Shown here: positions 30,101 to 38,252 of the stretch, piece after piece | Numbering within the stretch: position 1 is the stretch's first letter | How the letters are laid out: each line of letters starts with the position of its first letter | Assembly: GCA_942492205.1 (NCBI GenBank) | Contig: CALODT010000003.1 | Span: forward strand, 186,001-250,000 | Source: UBA1847 sp942492205 | GTDB taxonomy: Bacteria > Pseudomonadota > Gammaproteobacteria > Steroidobacterales > Woeseiaceae | Reading direction: 5' to 3' | DNA: 64,000 nucleotides | Program-made: the position numbers and the translations under genes | The notes under the pieces: generated by a model | The model's database searches: none | Told to the model about the DNA's origin: nothing | What the model saw: only the letters and a program-made list of their open reading frames with translations

Positions 30101-30840
30101 GGTTGCAGGCGCGTGCGGTCGTCGGTTTCTACCCGGCCAACGCGGCGGATCATGACGACGTGCTGGTATATACCGATGAGCAGCGCAGCGCCGTCGCGCA
30201 AAGGCTCGTGCACCTGCGCCAGCAACGTGGCAAGCCTGACGGCCAGGCGCAGTCCTGTCTGGCGGACTTCGTCGTTCCGCTTGAGCACGGGCGTGCCGAC
30301 TACATCGGCGGCTTTGCGGTGACGGCCGGCATCGGCATCGACGAACATGTCGAGCGATTCGAAAAAGCGCACGACGACTACAGCTCCATCATGCTGAAAG
30401 CGCTGGCCGATCGCCTCGCCGAGGCTTTGGCAGAGTACATGCACCAGCGCACACGCCGTGAATTCTGGGGTTACGCGAACGACGAGGCGCTCAGCAACGA
30501 GGACCTGATCGCCGAGAAATACCGCGGCATCCGCCCGGCGCCAGGCTATCCCGCCTGTCCGGACCATACGGAGAAGGGCAAGCTCTGGCAGCTGCTGGAC
30601 GTCGAAGCGAACATCGGGCTCAGGCTAACGGAGTCCTACGCGATGTATCCAACGGCCGCCGTCAGCGGCTTCTATTTCGCGCACCCCGATGCGCGCTATT
30701 TCGCTGTCGGCAAGATCGGTCGTGATCAGCTCGAGTCGTATGCGCAGCGCCAGGGCATCAGCATCGCCGAGGCCGAAAAGTGGCTGGCGCCCAATCTGGG
30801 TTACGAGCCGAGCACGGTTGACGCGGCTGACGCCGCCTAG
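27118..30840 (+). CDS. metH: Cobalamin-dependent methionine synthase
   Basis: MetH transfers a methyl group from 5-methyl-THF through cobalamin to homocysteine. The 1240-aa protein has all four modules: the homocysteine domain (ILLLDGAMGTMIQGYGLGED; zinc ligands LNC near 249 and Cys311/Cys312 in GGCCGT), the pterin domain (FVNVGERCNVTGSAVFRRLI), the B12 domain with DVHDIGKNIVG (axial His761), and the C-terminal SAM activation domain with ESYAMYPTAAVSGFYFAHPD. ATG 27118 follows GAGGAG and fits family length; 27076 is an in-frame upstream start inside metF. Confidence 0.98.
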   Translation: MDRKQRIETLMRSLDERILLLDGAMGTMIQGYGLGEDDYRGERFADIGRDLKGNNDLLSLTRPEVIREIHSQFLDAGADIIETNTFNSNAPSMADYGMESLVAELNTVSARLARELADEYAVKTGVPRYVAGVLGPTNRTASISPDVNDPGFRNIKFDDLVATYQEAATALAEGGVDFLMIETIFDTLNAKAAIVAVKRSFRETGIELPVMISGTITDASGRTLSGQTTEAFWNSVRHINPFMIGLNCALGASELRPYVAELARVADTRVSAHPNAGLPNEFGEYDETPAEMAAVVGEFASSGLVNLVGGCCGTRPEHIKALGEAVRGQAPRAIPEIPVRCRLSGLEPFNIGPDDLFVNVGERCNVTGSAVFRRLIEADDYSAAVAVARQQVDNGAQIIDVNMDEGMLDSESAMVTFLNLIASEPDVARLPVMIDSSKWSVIEAGLKCVQGKAVVNSISLKEGEDAFIQQAELCRDYGAAVIIMAFDEQGQADTVERKVGICQRSYAVLTEKLGFDPADIIFDPNIFAVATGIEEHASYGLDFIEATRKIKATLPHALVSGGVSNVSFSFRGNNVVREAIHSVFLYHAIRAGMDMGIVNAGQLAIYDDLPDDLRNAVEDVILNRDPEGTDKLLAVAENYKGQASGTVAKGQDLSWRESPVGKRLEHALVNGIDEFVVEDTEAARLEAARPLDVIEGPLMAGMNVVGDLFGEGKMFLPQVVKSARVMKKAVGHLVPFIEEEKGGEITSNGKIILATVKGDVHDIGKNIVGVVLQCNNFEVVDLGVMVSCEKILDAARREKANIIGLSGLITPSLDEMVHVASEMQRLDFDLPLLIGGATTSPAHTAVKIEPRYEGPVIYVKDASRSVGVAQALVEPDTCAALVEKTRKDNARRRDQHSNKKRLAPQLSINQARERRHACDWSVYTPPVPGFLGNRVFDDIDLALLRDFIDWMPFFNAWEFHGKYPQILSDKIVGEAATALFHDATAMLDRIIDEKWLQARAVVGFYPANAADHDDVLVYTDEQRSAVAQRLVHLRQQRGKPDGQAQSCLADFVVPLEHGRADYIGGFAVTAGIGIDEHVERFEKAHDDYSSIMLKALADRLAEALAEYMHQRTRREFWGYANDEALSNEDLIAEKYRGIRPAPGYPACPDHTEKGKLWQLLDVEANIGLRLTESYAMYPTAAVSGFYFAHPDARYFAVGKIGRDQLESYAQRQGISIAEAEKWLAPNLGYEPSTVDAADAA

Positions 30841-30857
30841 GCGAAACCTGGCAGGCT

Positions 30858-31241
30858 TTATTCAGGCGAAGCGTCGTTCGGCATGGCCGATGATCGGGCG
30901 CTGCCGTCGTCGTTTTCTCTCGGGCGACTGGAGTGCGCCACCGGGTAGGCGTCGGCGACGTAGGCCGGACCTTTCATTATCACGACGACCACGCAGCCGA
31001 TAGCGACGGTAAGAATGGCGGTCCAGAAAGTCAGCGTCGTCGCGAATGCAAAGATGTCCACGCTAAGAACGGCCTTGGACGGGTCCATGTCGTCGGCGGC
31101 AGGCAAGATGCGCACGAGCAGCGACAGGCAGAGCGGGATCGCCGTGCCGATCAGCAGGGCTTTGGGCAGCCGCCGCAATATCGCCCGCTCGAGTCCTGGC
31201 GGCTCACAACCATCGTGCAATCGTTTGAAAAACCTGCTCAC
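30858..31241 (-). CDS. Hypothetical membrane protein
   Basis: A 127-aa protein with two hydrophobic segments, LLIGTAIPLCLSLLVRILP and TFWTAILTVAIGCVVVVIM, separated by an acidic loop (DDMDPSKAV), with a basic N-terminus and a polar serine-rich C-terminal tail. The topology would place the tail in the cytoplasm. The start (GTG 31241) lacks a strong Shine-Dalgarno. It converges on metH, leaving 17 bases between the stops. I do not recognise a family. Confidence 0.7.
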   Translation of the reverse strand: MSRFFKRLHDGCEPPGLERAILRRLPKALLIGTAIPLCLSLLVRILPAADDMDPSKAVLSVDIFAFATTLTFWTAILTVAIGCVVVVIMKGPAYVADAYPVAHSSRPRENDDGSARSSAMPNDASPE

Positions 31242-31313
31242 AGGCGAAGCCTACCATTGAGCACGGCAGGCGTTAAGCGACCGCCTCTTCGGAAACCGGT
31301 CCGCATTATCGAG

Positions 31314-31841
31314 TCAGCTGCCGTTTTGCTGTCTCGTCAGCGTTACACGGGCGAACGGCCTCAATACGCCGTCCGTCTGGCCATCCATGGTCCAGCGCCA
31401 GGTGTCGGCATCGCGGTCATAGTAGAAAGTCGTATGCCAGGTCTCATTACCTTCACCCCAGACAAAGGCGAGCTTGTCCCTGGCCGGTTCGGCGTAGCCG
31501 AAGACATCGTTGGCGAGCCCGCCACCACCAGTCACATCAAGCCACAGGCACACGTAGCGGCCGGACGGCTTGTCCCAGCCAATAAACACGGTCGATTCGT
31601 AGGCGGGCGCGCCGGACTCGCTGGTCTCGCGCGAGATTTCGTCGAAACGAAGATACTGATGTCCCAGTACCCATCGGGCTTTCAGGTCGTGGGTTACCTC
31701 GCCGCCAGCGATCGTTCCCCGCATGACCCAATCGCCGACGAGTCGGTCCAGCAGCTCGTCTTCAAACGGCGGGTCGTCGGCATTCGCTACGGCGGTAAGA
31801 AAGAAAAGCCAGAGCCAGCAGGAAATCTTCGCAAATCTCAT
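31314..31841 (-). CDS. Secreted DUF1579-like protein
   Basis: A 175-aa protein with a cleavable signal peptide (RFAKISCWLWLFFLTAVANA) followed by a lipocalin-like domain: LLDRLVGDWVMRGTIAGGEV, RWVLGHQYLRFDEI, YESTVFIGWDKPSGRYVCLW and ETWHTTFYYDRDADTWRWTM. The pattern of G.W...G, W....YL and GYD resembles DUF1579 proteins, whose function is unknown. ATG 31841 is chosen because it places the signal peptide at the start; 31865 and 31883 are alternatives. Confidence 0.75.
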   Translation of the reverse strand: MRFAKISCWLWLFFLTAVANADDPPFEDELLDRLVGDWVMRGTIAGGEVTHDLKARWVLGHQYLRFDEISRETSESGAPAYESTVFIGWDKPSGRYVCLWLDVTGGGGLANDVFGYAEPARDKLAFVWGEGNETWHTTFYYDRDADTWRWTMDGQTDGVLRPFARVTLTRQQNGS

Positions 31842-32047
31842 TACGACAATACCTCTCGCACGCATGCCCGCAGAGTAGCCCACGCCAGAAGATAAGGAAA
31901 CATGCGTCGCCAGCGCCCGGCGTCGTATAGAACCATTGCGATTGGCAGCAAGGTTGCCGCGATTACACCAGCAACGCCCTCTAACCTGATGGCTCAGTCA
32001 CTGGCTCATCCTCGCTCGTCCCGACTGGTCTGCAGCAAGCCTTCTGT

Positions 32048-32482
32048 CTAGGCAGATTGACCGCCGTTTTGCAGCGGCGTCCAGACGGGCAGGACGAACA
32101 CCAGCAGGAAACCGACGTTGAAGAACGCGTTGAGCACCGCGCCGGACGCGATCGACATGGCGCTGTCGACGACGAACCAGCTGATGATGCTGGTGAGGAT
32201 GATCCTGCGGCAAAGCTCAGGTTCCCTGGCGTACAGCGTTGTCGCCAGTAGCCAGAGCATCAGTCCCCAGCCCACCAAGACACCGCCGGAGATAGCGCTC
32301 AGGAGTCGGGCGGCCTCGCCGCCGGTCGACGGCGCTCCGTCCAGCGGCAGGAACACCAGGTCGAGCAGGAGTGCTGTTGGTGCCTGCAGTGCCGGGATCG
32401 CCGCCGCCGCGATAAGCACGCCGAAGGCGATCGTCACTGCCGAGCCGATCTTCAGCCATACGATACGTGTAGTCAGGTTCAT
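32048..32482 (-). CDS. Hypothetical integral membrane protein
   Basis: A 144-aa protein with four predicted membrane helices (IGSAVTIAFGVLIAAAAIPA, LLSAISGGVLVGWGLMLWLL, ILTSIISWFVVDSAMSIASG, FFNVGFLLVFVLPVW). ATG 32482 is preceded by GGAGAATGCA, a good Shine-Dalgarno, so it is favoured over the longer frame to 32539. It diverges from the XRE regulator, with palindromes between them, and is probably the regulator's target. No family is recognised. Confidence 0.75.
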   Translation of the reverse strand: MNLTTRIVWLKIGSAVTIAFGVLIAAAAIPALQAPTALLLDLVFLPLDGAPSTGGEAARLLSAISGGVLVGWGLMLWLLATTLYAREPELCRRIILTSIISWFVVDSAMSIASGAVLNAFFNVGFLLVFVLPVWTPLQNGGQSA

Positions 32483-32525
32483 TGCATTCTCCTGTGGTTC
32501 AATGCGGTTTACCATAGACCCGCGT

Positions 32526-32554
32526 GGTAATACCTGCAATTACCTGCGAGGTAA
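32526..32554. promoter_or_regulatory. Operator candidate for the divergent XRE regulator
   Basis: Two palindromes share the GGTAA half-site: GGTAATACC at 32526-32534 and the perfect TTACCTGCGAGGTAA at 32540-32554. They lie in the 129-base divergent spacer between the membrane-protein gene (start 32482) and the XRE regulator (start 32612), the expected place for an autoregulatory operator. Binding by the neighbouring regulator is inference. Confidence 0.55.
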
Positions 32555-32611
32555 GTGCGCTGCGCTATGCCTGGTCTAGAATAGAAGCCCGATCAAACTC
32601 GAGGCCGCATC

Positions 32612-33382
32612 ATGTCTGAACCGTTTGGCGCATTGCTGAAGAGCTGGCGCGGCGTGCGCCGCATGAGCCAACTCGAACTGAGCCTGGTAGCTGACGTCTC
32701 GGCGCGCCATATCTCGTTCCTCGAAACCGGCCGTGCCCGACCGAGCAAGGCGATGGTGATGCAGCTTTCCGAGTCGCTCGAGGTGCCACGAGCCACACGC
32801 AACGAGCTATTGAATGCGGCGGGTTTCACGAAAGCCTACAAAGCGCGCGATCTGCACCAGGACGAGATGAGCTTCGTCCGTGAGGCCATGGACTGGACGC
32901 TTGACCGGCACGATCCCTATCCGGCGATCGCATTCGATCGGCACTGGTGCCTGCTACGCATGAATGCCTGTGCAACGGCGCTGCTCGAAGCCATGCAACT
33001 GGGCATCGGCGACAGCTTGCTGGATGCGTTTGTCGAGGGTGGGCCGTTCGCCGACGCGCTCGACAACAGGGATGAGGTTGCACGTCACATGGTCGCGCGC
33101 CTGCGAACGGAAAGTTCACACCTCGGCGGCGACGCGGTGCTGGACGAAGCGGCGATACGTATCGCCGCGACGCTGGCACCCGCGAGCGGTGCGTCGTCCG
33201 ACTCGCTGCCCGCAATCATTCCGGCGCGCTACCGGTCGAACGGTATGTTGTTGTCGTTTTTCTCCACTATCTCCCAGTTCGGCTCGACTGAGGACATCGC
33301 GCTCGCTGACGTGAAGATCGAGTTGATGTTTCCGGCCGATGATTTCACACGTGACGCGCTTACCGCGCGCTTTTCGCAATAG
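32612..33382 (+). CDS. XRE-family regulator with MmyB-like ligand-binding domain
   Basis: The 256-aa protein has an N-terminal helix-turn-helix (residues about 10-65: LLKSWRGVRRMSQLELSLVA, VSARHISFLETGRARPSKAM) and a C-terminal PAS-like MmyB domain (YPAIAFDRHWCLLRMNACAT, LLDAFVEGGPFADAL). Proteins of this class usually bind a small hydrophobic ligand and repress or activate adjacent genes. It diverges from a small membrane protein across a palindromic spacer. The ligand cannot be told from sequence. Confidence 0.9.
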   Translation: MSEPFGALLKSWRGVRRMSQLELSLVADVSARHISFLETGRARPSKAMVMQLSESLEVPRATRNELLNAAGFTKAYKARDLHQDEMSFVREAMDWTLDRHDPYPAIAFDRHWCLLRMNACATALLEAMQLGIGDSLLDAFVEGGPFADALDNRDEVARHMVARLRTESSHLGGDAVLDEAAIRIAATLAPASGASSDSLPAIIPARYRSNGMLLSFFSTISQFGSTEDIALADVKIELMFPADDFTRDALTARFSQ

Positions 33383-33502
33383 TGCAGAGATGTCACCGTG
33401 AACGTTGCGCTGGCGATGCTTGACAGCTAACGGTGATACGCGCAACGTCCTGTTTGCGAGGTGCGTCTGTCGCGGGTCCACTGCAAGATAAGGGGGTGCG
33501 AA

Positions 33503-33787
33503 GTGAAACGATTCATGTTGCTGCATTTCGGGTTTGAAATCCCTACGCCGGAGATCATGGCTGCGTGGGGCAGCTGGTTTGAGTCGACTGCTGATGTGAC
33601 GTCGGACAAAGGCGGTTTTCATGGCGGCGCGCGCGAGATTTCGCACGAGGGCAGTAAAGACTTGCCGATGAGCATGGACTCCATCACGGGCTATTCCATC
33701 ATCAATGCGGAAAGTCTCGAGGATGCGGGGAAGATCGCGAAGGCCAACCCTTTCATCGCGAGTATCCGGGTCTACGAGATCAAGTAG
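33503..33787 (+). CDS. YCII-like domain protein
   Basis: A 94-aa protein starting at GTG 33503, preceded by AAGGGGG at a good distance. The sequence (KRFMLLHFGFEIPTPEIMAA, GGFHGGAREISHEGS, MDSITGYSIINAESLEDAGK, KANPFIASIRVYEI) has the dimeric alpha-beta barrel pattern of YCII-related proteins, including the ITGYSIINA...DA..IAK.NP segment of the DGPF group. Function is unknown; this family often lies near sigma factors, which is not the case here. Confidence 0.8.
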   Translation: MKRFMLLHFGFEIPTPEIMAAWGSWFESTADVTSDKGGFHGGAREISHEGSKDLPMSMDSITGYSIINAESLEDAGKIAKANPFIASIRVYEIK

Positions 33788-33818
33788 ATGGTCGAGACAG
33801 GCAGGCGAGTTTAGAGCC

Positions 33819-35105
33819 GTGTTGCTACCGCACAAGTTTCATGCGCTGGTTTTCCTGGCCCTCGCATCGCTATCTCCGGCATCGCCGGCCGATGACTACA
33901 GCGATGCGCGCAGTGAGCTTGTGGCTGCCTACCAGGCAGCGGACTTCAAGGCGATGCGGCTGGCCGCGAGGAAGGCAGCCGCGGCACGGCCGGGCTATCC
34001 CGGGGCGCTTTTCAATCTCGCCCTGGCGCAGGCGCTCGACAATGACCCGTCGGCATCCCTGCAGACGCTCAGGGATCTGCTCGCCATGGGAATCGACTTC
34101 GGCGTTGCGGACATCGATGAGTTCTCTGGATTGAAGGAGTTGCTCGACTGGGCGGGGTACGAGGCAGCCGTCGCACGACTGCATGAGCCGGTCGGTTTCG
34201 TCGAGAGATTCGCGGCGCTCGAAAAGCCGGATTTCATACCGGAGGGTATTGCGGTGGATGCCGACGGCCGGCTTTACCTGGGCAGCATTCGGTATGGAGC
34301 CCTGGTACGTGTCGACGGCAGCCGCGAAGACGACGCCGTGCAGACCTTAAGCACGCCGGACAATGGTCACTGGAGCGTTTTCGGCATGCGCTTCGATGGG
34401 CGCGGTGGCCTCTGGTTTGCCAGTGCCGCTGTACCGCAGTTCCTCGAAGCCGGCCCGATGGCAGGCCGAAGCGGCTTGTTTCGCTACGACCTGGGTAGCG
34501 GAGAAATCTCGAGCCGGGCAGTGCTGCCAGCTGCGGAACATGCGCAGGTTCTGGGCGACCTGGTTATCGCCCCCGATGGGCGTATATACACGACGGACAG
34601 CCTGACCGGAGTGCTGTATCGCTTCGATCCGGCGAGCGGCGAGTTTGACACGCTGGTTGATCGAGGCGCATTCGAATCACCGCAAGGCCTGGTTCTGGAC
34701 CGTGCCGGGAAGCATCTTTATGTTGCCGATTACGTCGGCGGGCTGTACCGGGTGGCGCTGGTGGACGGCAAGACCGACAAAGTCGCCATCCAGGCGAACG
34801 TGACCGACTATGGCATCGACGGACTGTATCGCTATGGCGATGAACTCATTGCGATACAAAATGGCATCCAACCCAATCGCGTTATCGCATTGCAGCTCGA
34901 CGACCGAGGTCTGTCGATATTATCCGGCAGGGTGATTGCCGCGAATCTCGATGGCTTCGATGAGCCGACGCTCGGCTACGTCGCTGGCGACGACTTCTAC
35001 TTTGTCGCCAACAGTCACTGGAATCGCTTCGATGCGGACAACAATCTCCCGGACGGTCTGAGCGGCCCGCTCATTCTGAGGGCGCCGCTGCTCCGTGCGA
35101 AGTAG
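33819..35105 (+). CDS. Secreted SMP-30/NHL-type beta-propeller protein with N-terminal TPR-like helices
   Basis: The 428-aa product starts at GTG 33819 with a signal peptide (KFHALVFLALASLSPASPAD). Residues about 25-120 form helical TPR-like repeats (RSELVAAYQAADFKAMRLAA, PGALFNLALAQALDNDPSAS). The rest is a propeller of repeated blades such as PEGIAVDADGRLYLGSIRYG, DLVIAPDGRIYTTDSLTGVL and PQGLVLDRAGKHLYVADYVG, as in gluconolactonase/SMP-30 proteins. Catalysis is not demonstrated by motif; a periplasmic binding or lactonase role is possible. Confidence 0.8.
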   Translation: MLLPHKFHALVFLALASLSPASPADDYSDARSELVAAYQAADFKAMRLAARKAAAARPGYPGALFNLALAQALDNDPSASLQTLRDLLAMGIDFGVADIDEFSGLKELLDWAGYEAAVARLHEPVGFVERFAALEKPDFIPEGIAVDADGRLYLGSIRYGALVRVDGSREDDAVQTLSTPDNGHWSVFGMRFDGRGGLWFASAAVPQFLEAGPMAGRSGLFRYDLGSGEISSRAVLPAAEHAQVLGDLVIAPDGRIYTTDSLTGVLYRFDPASGEFDTLVDRGAFESPQGLVLDRAGKHLYVADYVGGLYRVALVDGKTDKVAIQANVTDYGIDGLYRYGDELIAIQNGIQPNRVIALQLDDRGLSILSGRVIAANLDGFDEPTLGYVAGDDFYFVANSHWNRFDADNNLPDGLSGPLILRAPLLRAK

Positions 35106-35110
35106 CGCAG

Positions 35111-36055
35111 CTACAGCGCCAGGCTCACCAACAGCGAGAGGTGGTCGGAGCCCGTGCGCTCGCCACGCCGGATTTCCACTACCTGGCTGTCGTCCGGGAC
35201 CAGCACGTGGTCGATCGGGATCATTGCGAACGGCATGAACGTCGGCCAGGTCGGCAAGACACCGGCACCGCGACGCGCATTTCTCAGTCCGGTCGCGTCC
35301 TCGAGCGCCCGGTACGCCGGACTCCACATGGCTGTATTGAAGTCGCCGGACAGAATGACGTTTCCATCCGCGGAATTTACGAGTCCGGCAATGCTCTCCA
35401 GCTGATGATTACGCGCCTCGAATCCGGCCCGATTGAGTGGCACCGTTGCGTGCGTGTTGATAAGCGTCAGTGGCTTTTGATCGAGCGTAATCGTCGCGAC
35501 GATTGTCGGGTAGGCGAGCGGCGGGCTGTCTACGTGAGTGACGGTATCGAGCGGCAGACGCGAATACACGGCAATGCCGAAGTTGTCGTAGCGCGGCTGC
35601 GCGTAGCTGAACGGATAGTCGTCCCGAATAGCCTCGAGTGCGGCGACCCACTGCGGCGATACTTCCTGCAAAAAAATAACGTCGGGTCGCTCAGTGTTGA
35701 TGAGGGTTACCAGGCGATCGTACTGTTCGTTGCGCGACAGCACATTGGCAGTCATGAGCTTGATCGAGACTGTGTCGTCAGACAGGTTGTCTCTGCTGTC
35801 TCCCAGGTACCATGGCAGGACATAGCTTCCATTAAGAGCAATGACGCCGAGCAACACGATGCTGTATGCCGGACTGCGCAGCACGGCGAACACCAACAGC
35901 AGCAGCGTGGCAACGCCGAGGTATTGCAGCCGAAAATGGGAGAACAACTCGACGTGATGATGCAGGGACGGCACGCTCGTGACCAGTGAAAAAACCAGCG
36001 TTACGATTGCGGCGGCCTGCAGCAGGCCGACCAGGCTTACGTTCCTGCTGAACAT
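35111..36055 (-). CDS. Membrane-anchored endonuclease/exonuclease/phosphatase family protein
   Basis: The 314-aa protein has three N-terminal membrane helices (LLQAAAIVTLVFSLVTSVPS, LGVATLLLLVFAVLRSPAYS, IVLLGVIALNGSYVLPWYLG), followed by an EEP domain with KLMTANVLSRN, DVIFLQEVSPQW (catalytic Glu), LINTHATVPLN, ILSGDFNTAMWSPAYR and IPIDHVLVP ... GSDHLSLLV. The active site is therefore complete. The domain probably faces the periplasm; the substrate (nucleic acid or phospholipid) is unknown. It overlaps moeB by 19 bases. Confidence 0.85.
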   Translation of the reverse strand: MFSRNVSLVGLLQAAAIVTLVFSLVTSVPSLHHHVELFSHFRLQYLGVATLLLLVFAVLRSPAYSIVLLGVIALNGSYVLPWYLGDSRDNLSDDTVSIKLMTANVLSRNEQYDRLVTLINTERPDVIFLQEVSPQWVAALEAIRDDYPFSYAQPRYDNFGIAVYSRLPLDTVTHVDSPPLAYPTIVATITLDQKPLTLINTHATVPLNRAGFEARNHQLESIAGLVNSADGNVILSGDFNTAMWSPAYRALEDATGLRNARRGAGVLPTWPTFMPFAMIPIDHVLVPDDSQVVEIRRGERTGSDHLSLLVSLAL

Positions 36056-36783
36056 GCCGGGCAGTTATCGCGCTTGCGCACGGCCAGGTGATGAAACTCG
36101 GTTGCCGCGGCGTCGTACAGTCGCAGGATAGGAGCGGCGGCGCTTACGCCGGCGATGAATTTCAAGGCCTCCGCCGCCATCATGGTGCCGACCACCCCAG
36201 GCACCGGCGCGAGCACGCCGTTGCCGGCACAGTTTCCCAGGGATTCATCGGCTTCGACGTACAGGCAGCGGTAGCAGGGTGATACCGAGTAGTCCGGTCC
36301 GAACACGGCAAGCTGGCCTTCGAAGCGTATGGCGGAACCGGCAATCAGGCGGCGGCCGGCTTTCACACAGGCATCGTTGACCTGGAAGCGGGTGCTGAAA
36401 TTGTCGCAGCCATCGAGTACGACGTCGGCCTGTTCGACCGCTTCGTCAAGCGCCTCATCAGCCAGTTTCTCGGGGATCGATATGACCTCGACCTCCGGAT
36501 TGACCTTCCTCAGTCGTGCCGCGGCTACCTCGGACTTGAGCTCGCCAATGTTGCCGGGTCCATACAGCACCTGGCGGCCCAGGTTGGTCTCGTCCACGGT
36601 GTCGAAGTCGCACAGCATCAGCCGACCTATACCGCTGGAAGCGAGGTAGGTGGCCGCGGCGCAGCCGATGCCGCCCACGCCAATCAGCAGCGCGGTGCCC
36701 GCGCCGATCCTGCGCTGGCCATCCTCGCCAACCTGTGGCAAGGCGAGGTGCCTGGCGTCGCGGCTCAGCGTATTCGCGGACAT
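36037..36783 (-). CDS. moeB: MoeB/ThiF-type adenylyltransferase
   Basis: This E1-like enzyme adenylates the C-terminal glycine of a sulfur-carrier protein (MoaD or ThiS). The 248-aa protein has the ATP-binding motif GVGGIGCAAATYLASSGIG, the LCDFDTVDETNLGRQVLYG segment, DGCDNFSTRFQVNDACV, and zinc cysteines in PCYRCLY and CPACS. There is no C-terminal rhodanese domain. Gene order near prmC and prfA fits MoeB of other Gammaproteobacteria; ThiF cannot be excluded. Confidence 0.88.
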   Translation of the reverse strand: MSANTLSRDARHLALPQVGEDGQRRIGAGTALLIGVGGIGCAAATYLASSGIGRLMLCDFDTVDETNLGRQVLYGPGNIGELKSEVAAARLRKVNPEVEVISIPEKLADEALDEAVEQADVVLDGCDNFSTRFQVNDACVKAGRRLIAGSAIRFEGQLAVFGPDYSVSPCYRCLYVEADESLGNCAGNGVLAPVPGVVGTMMAAEALKFIAGVSAAAPILRLYDAAATEFHHLAVRKRDNCPACSAGT

Positions 36784-36804
36784 TGATTTTCTGCTGCGGC
36801 CGGC

Positions 36805-37290
36805 TCAGTCGTCGATCGTTACTTCGAGAATTGTCACGGCCTCGACAGGAACGTCGGAATGGCCGCCGCTGTTGCCCGTTGGCACAGCAGCGATTTTATC
36901 GACGACATCCATGCCGTCGCTAACCTTGCCAAACACCGCATACCCGAAATCACGACCGCCATGGTTCAGGAAATCGTTGTCACGCAGATTGATGAAGAAC
37001 TGCGAGGTGGCGCTGTCAACAACGCCAGTGCGGGCCATCGCCAGCGTGCCACGCACGTTGGCTTCGCCGTTGTCGGCCTCGTTCTTGATCGGGTCACGCG
37101 TCGGCTTGCTGGACATGTTCTCGTCCATACCACCGCCCTGGATCATGAAATTCGGGATCACACGATGAAATATGGTGCTATTGAAGTGGCCGTCGGCGAC
37201 GTATTGCCGAAAGTTCTCGCAGGAAATCGGCGCCTTGTCGTCGAACAATTCAACGCTGATATCGCCGTGATTGGTCTTGATCGTGATCAT
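36805..37290 (-). CDS. ppiB: Cyclophilin-type peptidyl-prolyl cis-trans isomerase
   Basis: The 161-aa protein matches cytosolic cyclophilin B: MITIKTNHGDISVELFDDKA, the active-site FHRVIPNFMIQGG (catalytic Arg), VRGTLAMAR, SATSQFFINLRDNDFLNH and YAVFGKVSDGMDVVDKI. There is no signal peptide, so it is cytoplasmic. ATG 37290 gives family length; a longer frame to 37329 overlaps prmC. It sits between prmC and moeB on the same strand with short gaps. Confidence 0.93.
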   Translation of the reverse strand: MITIKTNHGDISVELFDDKAPISCENFRQYVADGHFNSTIFHRVIPNFMIQGGGMDENMSSKPTRDPIKNEADNGEANVRGTLAMARTGVVDSATSQFFINLRDNDFLNHGGRDFGYAVFGKVSDGMDVVDKIAAVPTGNSGGHSDVPVEAVTILEVTIDD

Positions 37291-37318
37291 GGTGTCTCGC
37301 AAAGATAGGTGAGCGGGG

Positions 37319-38173
37319 TTATTTACCACCCCGGCGCGCTGCTGTCACGCGAGGGTGCCCCGAAAAGTCCGTGTGGTTCCTGATTTCCACCCAGTCGTTT
37401 GCCGATAACAGTGCTGCGACGTCGTCTGCCTGATCTCTGCCGTGCTCGATCAGGAGGCAGCCATCCTTTTCAATAATATCGACGCACTCGGTGGCCAGCG
37501 CGCGTATCGCGTCGAGCCCGTCCTCGCCCGATACCAGCGCGTCACGCGGTTCGTATTGCAGTGCGCCGAGTGCCTCATCGTCGGCACGGACATACGGCGG
37601 ATTGGAGACGATAACGTTGAACTTCCGGTCGCGAACGGGCGCCGTCCAGTTGCCCTGCGCAAAGCCGATATTGCTCATCGACAGCTGGCGCGCATTTTCG
37701 CGGGCAATCGCCAGTGCCGCGTCGCTGATATCGACGGCCGTTACTTGCGACAACAGGCGTTCGCCGGCGAGCGCCAGGGCGATGGCGCCGCTGCCGGTGC
37801 CCAGATCGAGGATCTGCCACGCTGCCTTGCGCGGAATTTCCCGCAAAGCGAGATCAACCAGCAGCTCCGTCTCCGGGCGTGGTACGAGGGTGGCGTTGCT
37901 GACCAAAAGTTCGTGCGACCAGAATTCCTTGACGCCCATGATATAGGCCATGGGTTCGCCGCCCAGCCGCCTGTGCAGCAGGGATTCGAAGCGCTCGAAA
38001 GCTGCATCGTCCAGCACATCCTCGGGATGCGCGAACAGGTAGCTCCGCGGTACGTCGATGCTGCGGCAGAGCAGAATCTCCGCATCAAGGCGCGCCGACT
38101 CACTGACCGCTGCAAGCCGAGATACGGCGTTGCCGAGCAGCGCGTCAATTCGTTGGCTGTCTTCGTGGCTCAT
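37319..38173 (-). CDS. prmC: Peptide chain release factor N5-glutamine methyltransferase
   Basis: PrmC (HemK) methylates the glutamine of the GGQ motif in release factors. The 284-aa protein has the N-terminal substrate-binding bundle, SAM motif ILDLGTGSGAIALALA and the catalytic motif VSNPPYVRADDEAL. ATG 38173 gives standard length; upstream in-frame sequence to 38473 is unrelated and overlaps cbs. In related bacteria prmC follows prfA directly; here cbs-cgl lies between them and prmC has its own divergent promoter region. Confidence 0.95.
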   Translation of the reverse strand: MSHEDSQRIDALLGNAVSRLAAVSESARLDAEILLCRSIDVPRSYLFAHPEDVLDDAAFERFESLLHRRLGGEPMAYIMGVKEFWSHELLVSNATLVPRPETELLVDLALREIPRKAAWQILDLGTGSGAIALALAGERLLSQVTAVDISDAALAIARENARQLSMSNIGFAQGNWTAPVRDRKFNVIVSNPPYVRADDEALGALQYEPRDALVSGEDGLDAIRALATECVDIIEKDGCLLIEHGRDQADDVAALLSANDWVEIRNHTDFSGHPRVTAARRGGK

Positions 38174-38252
38174 ATGGTCCGGTCGATCCCTAGTGCTGGT
38201 CCGCTGTGATCGCGTACACTCGCGGCTGCTCCGCAATGTAACTGATGCTTCC

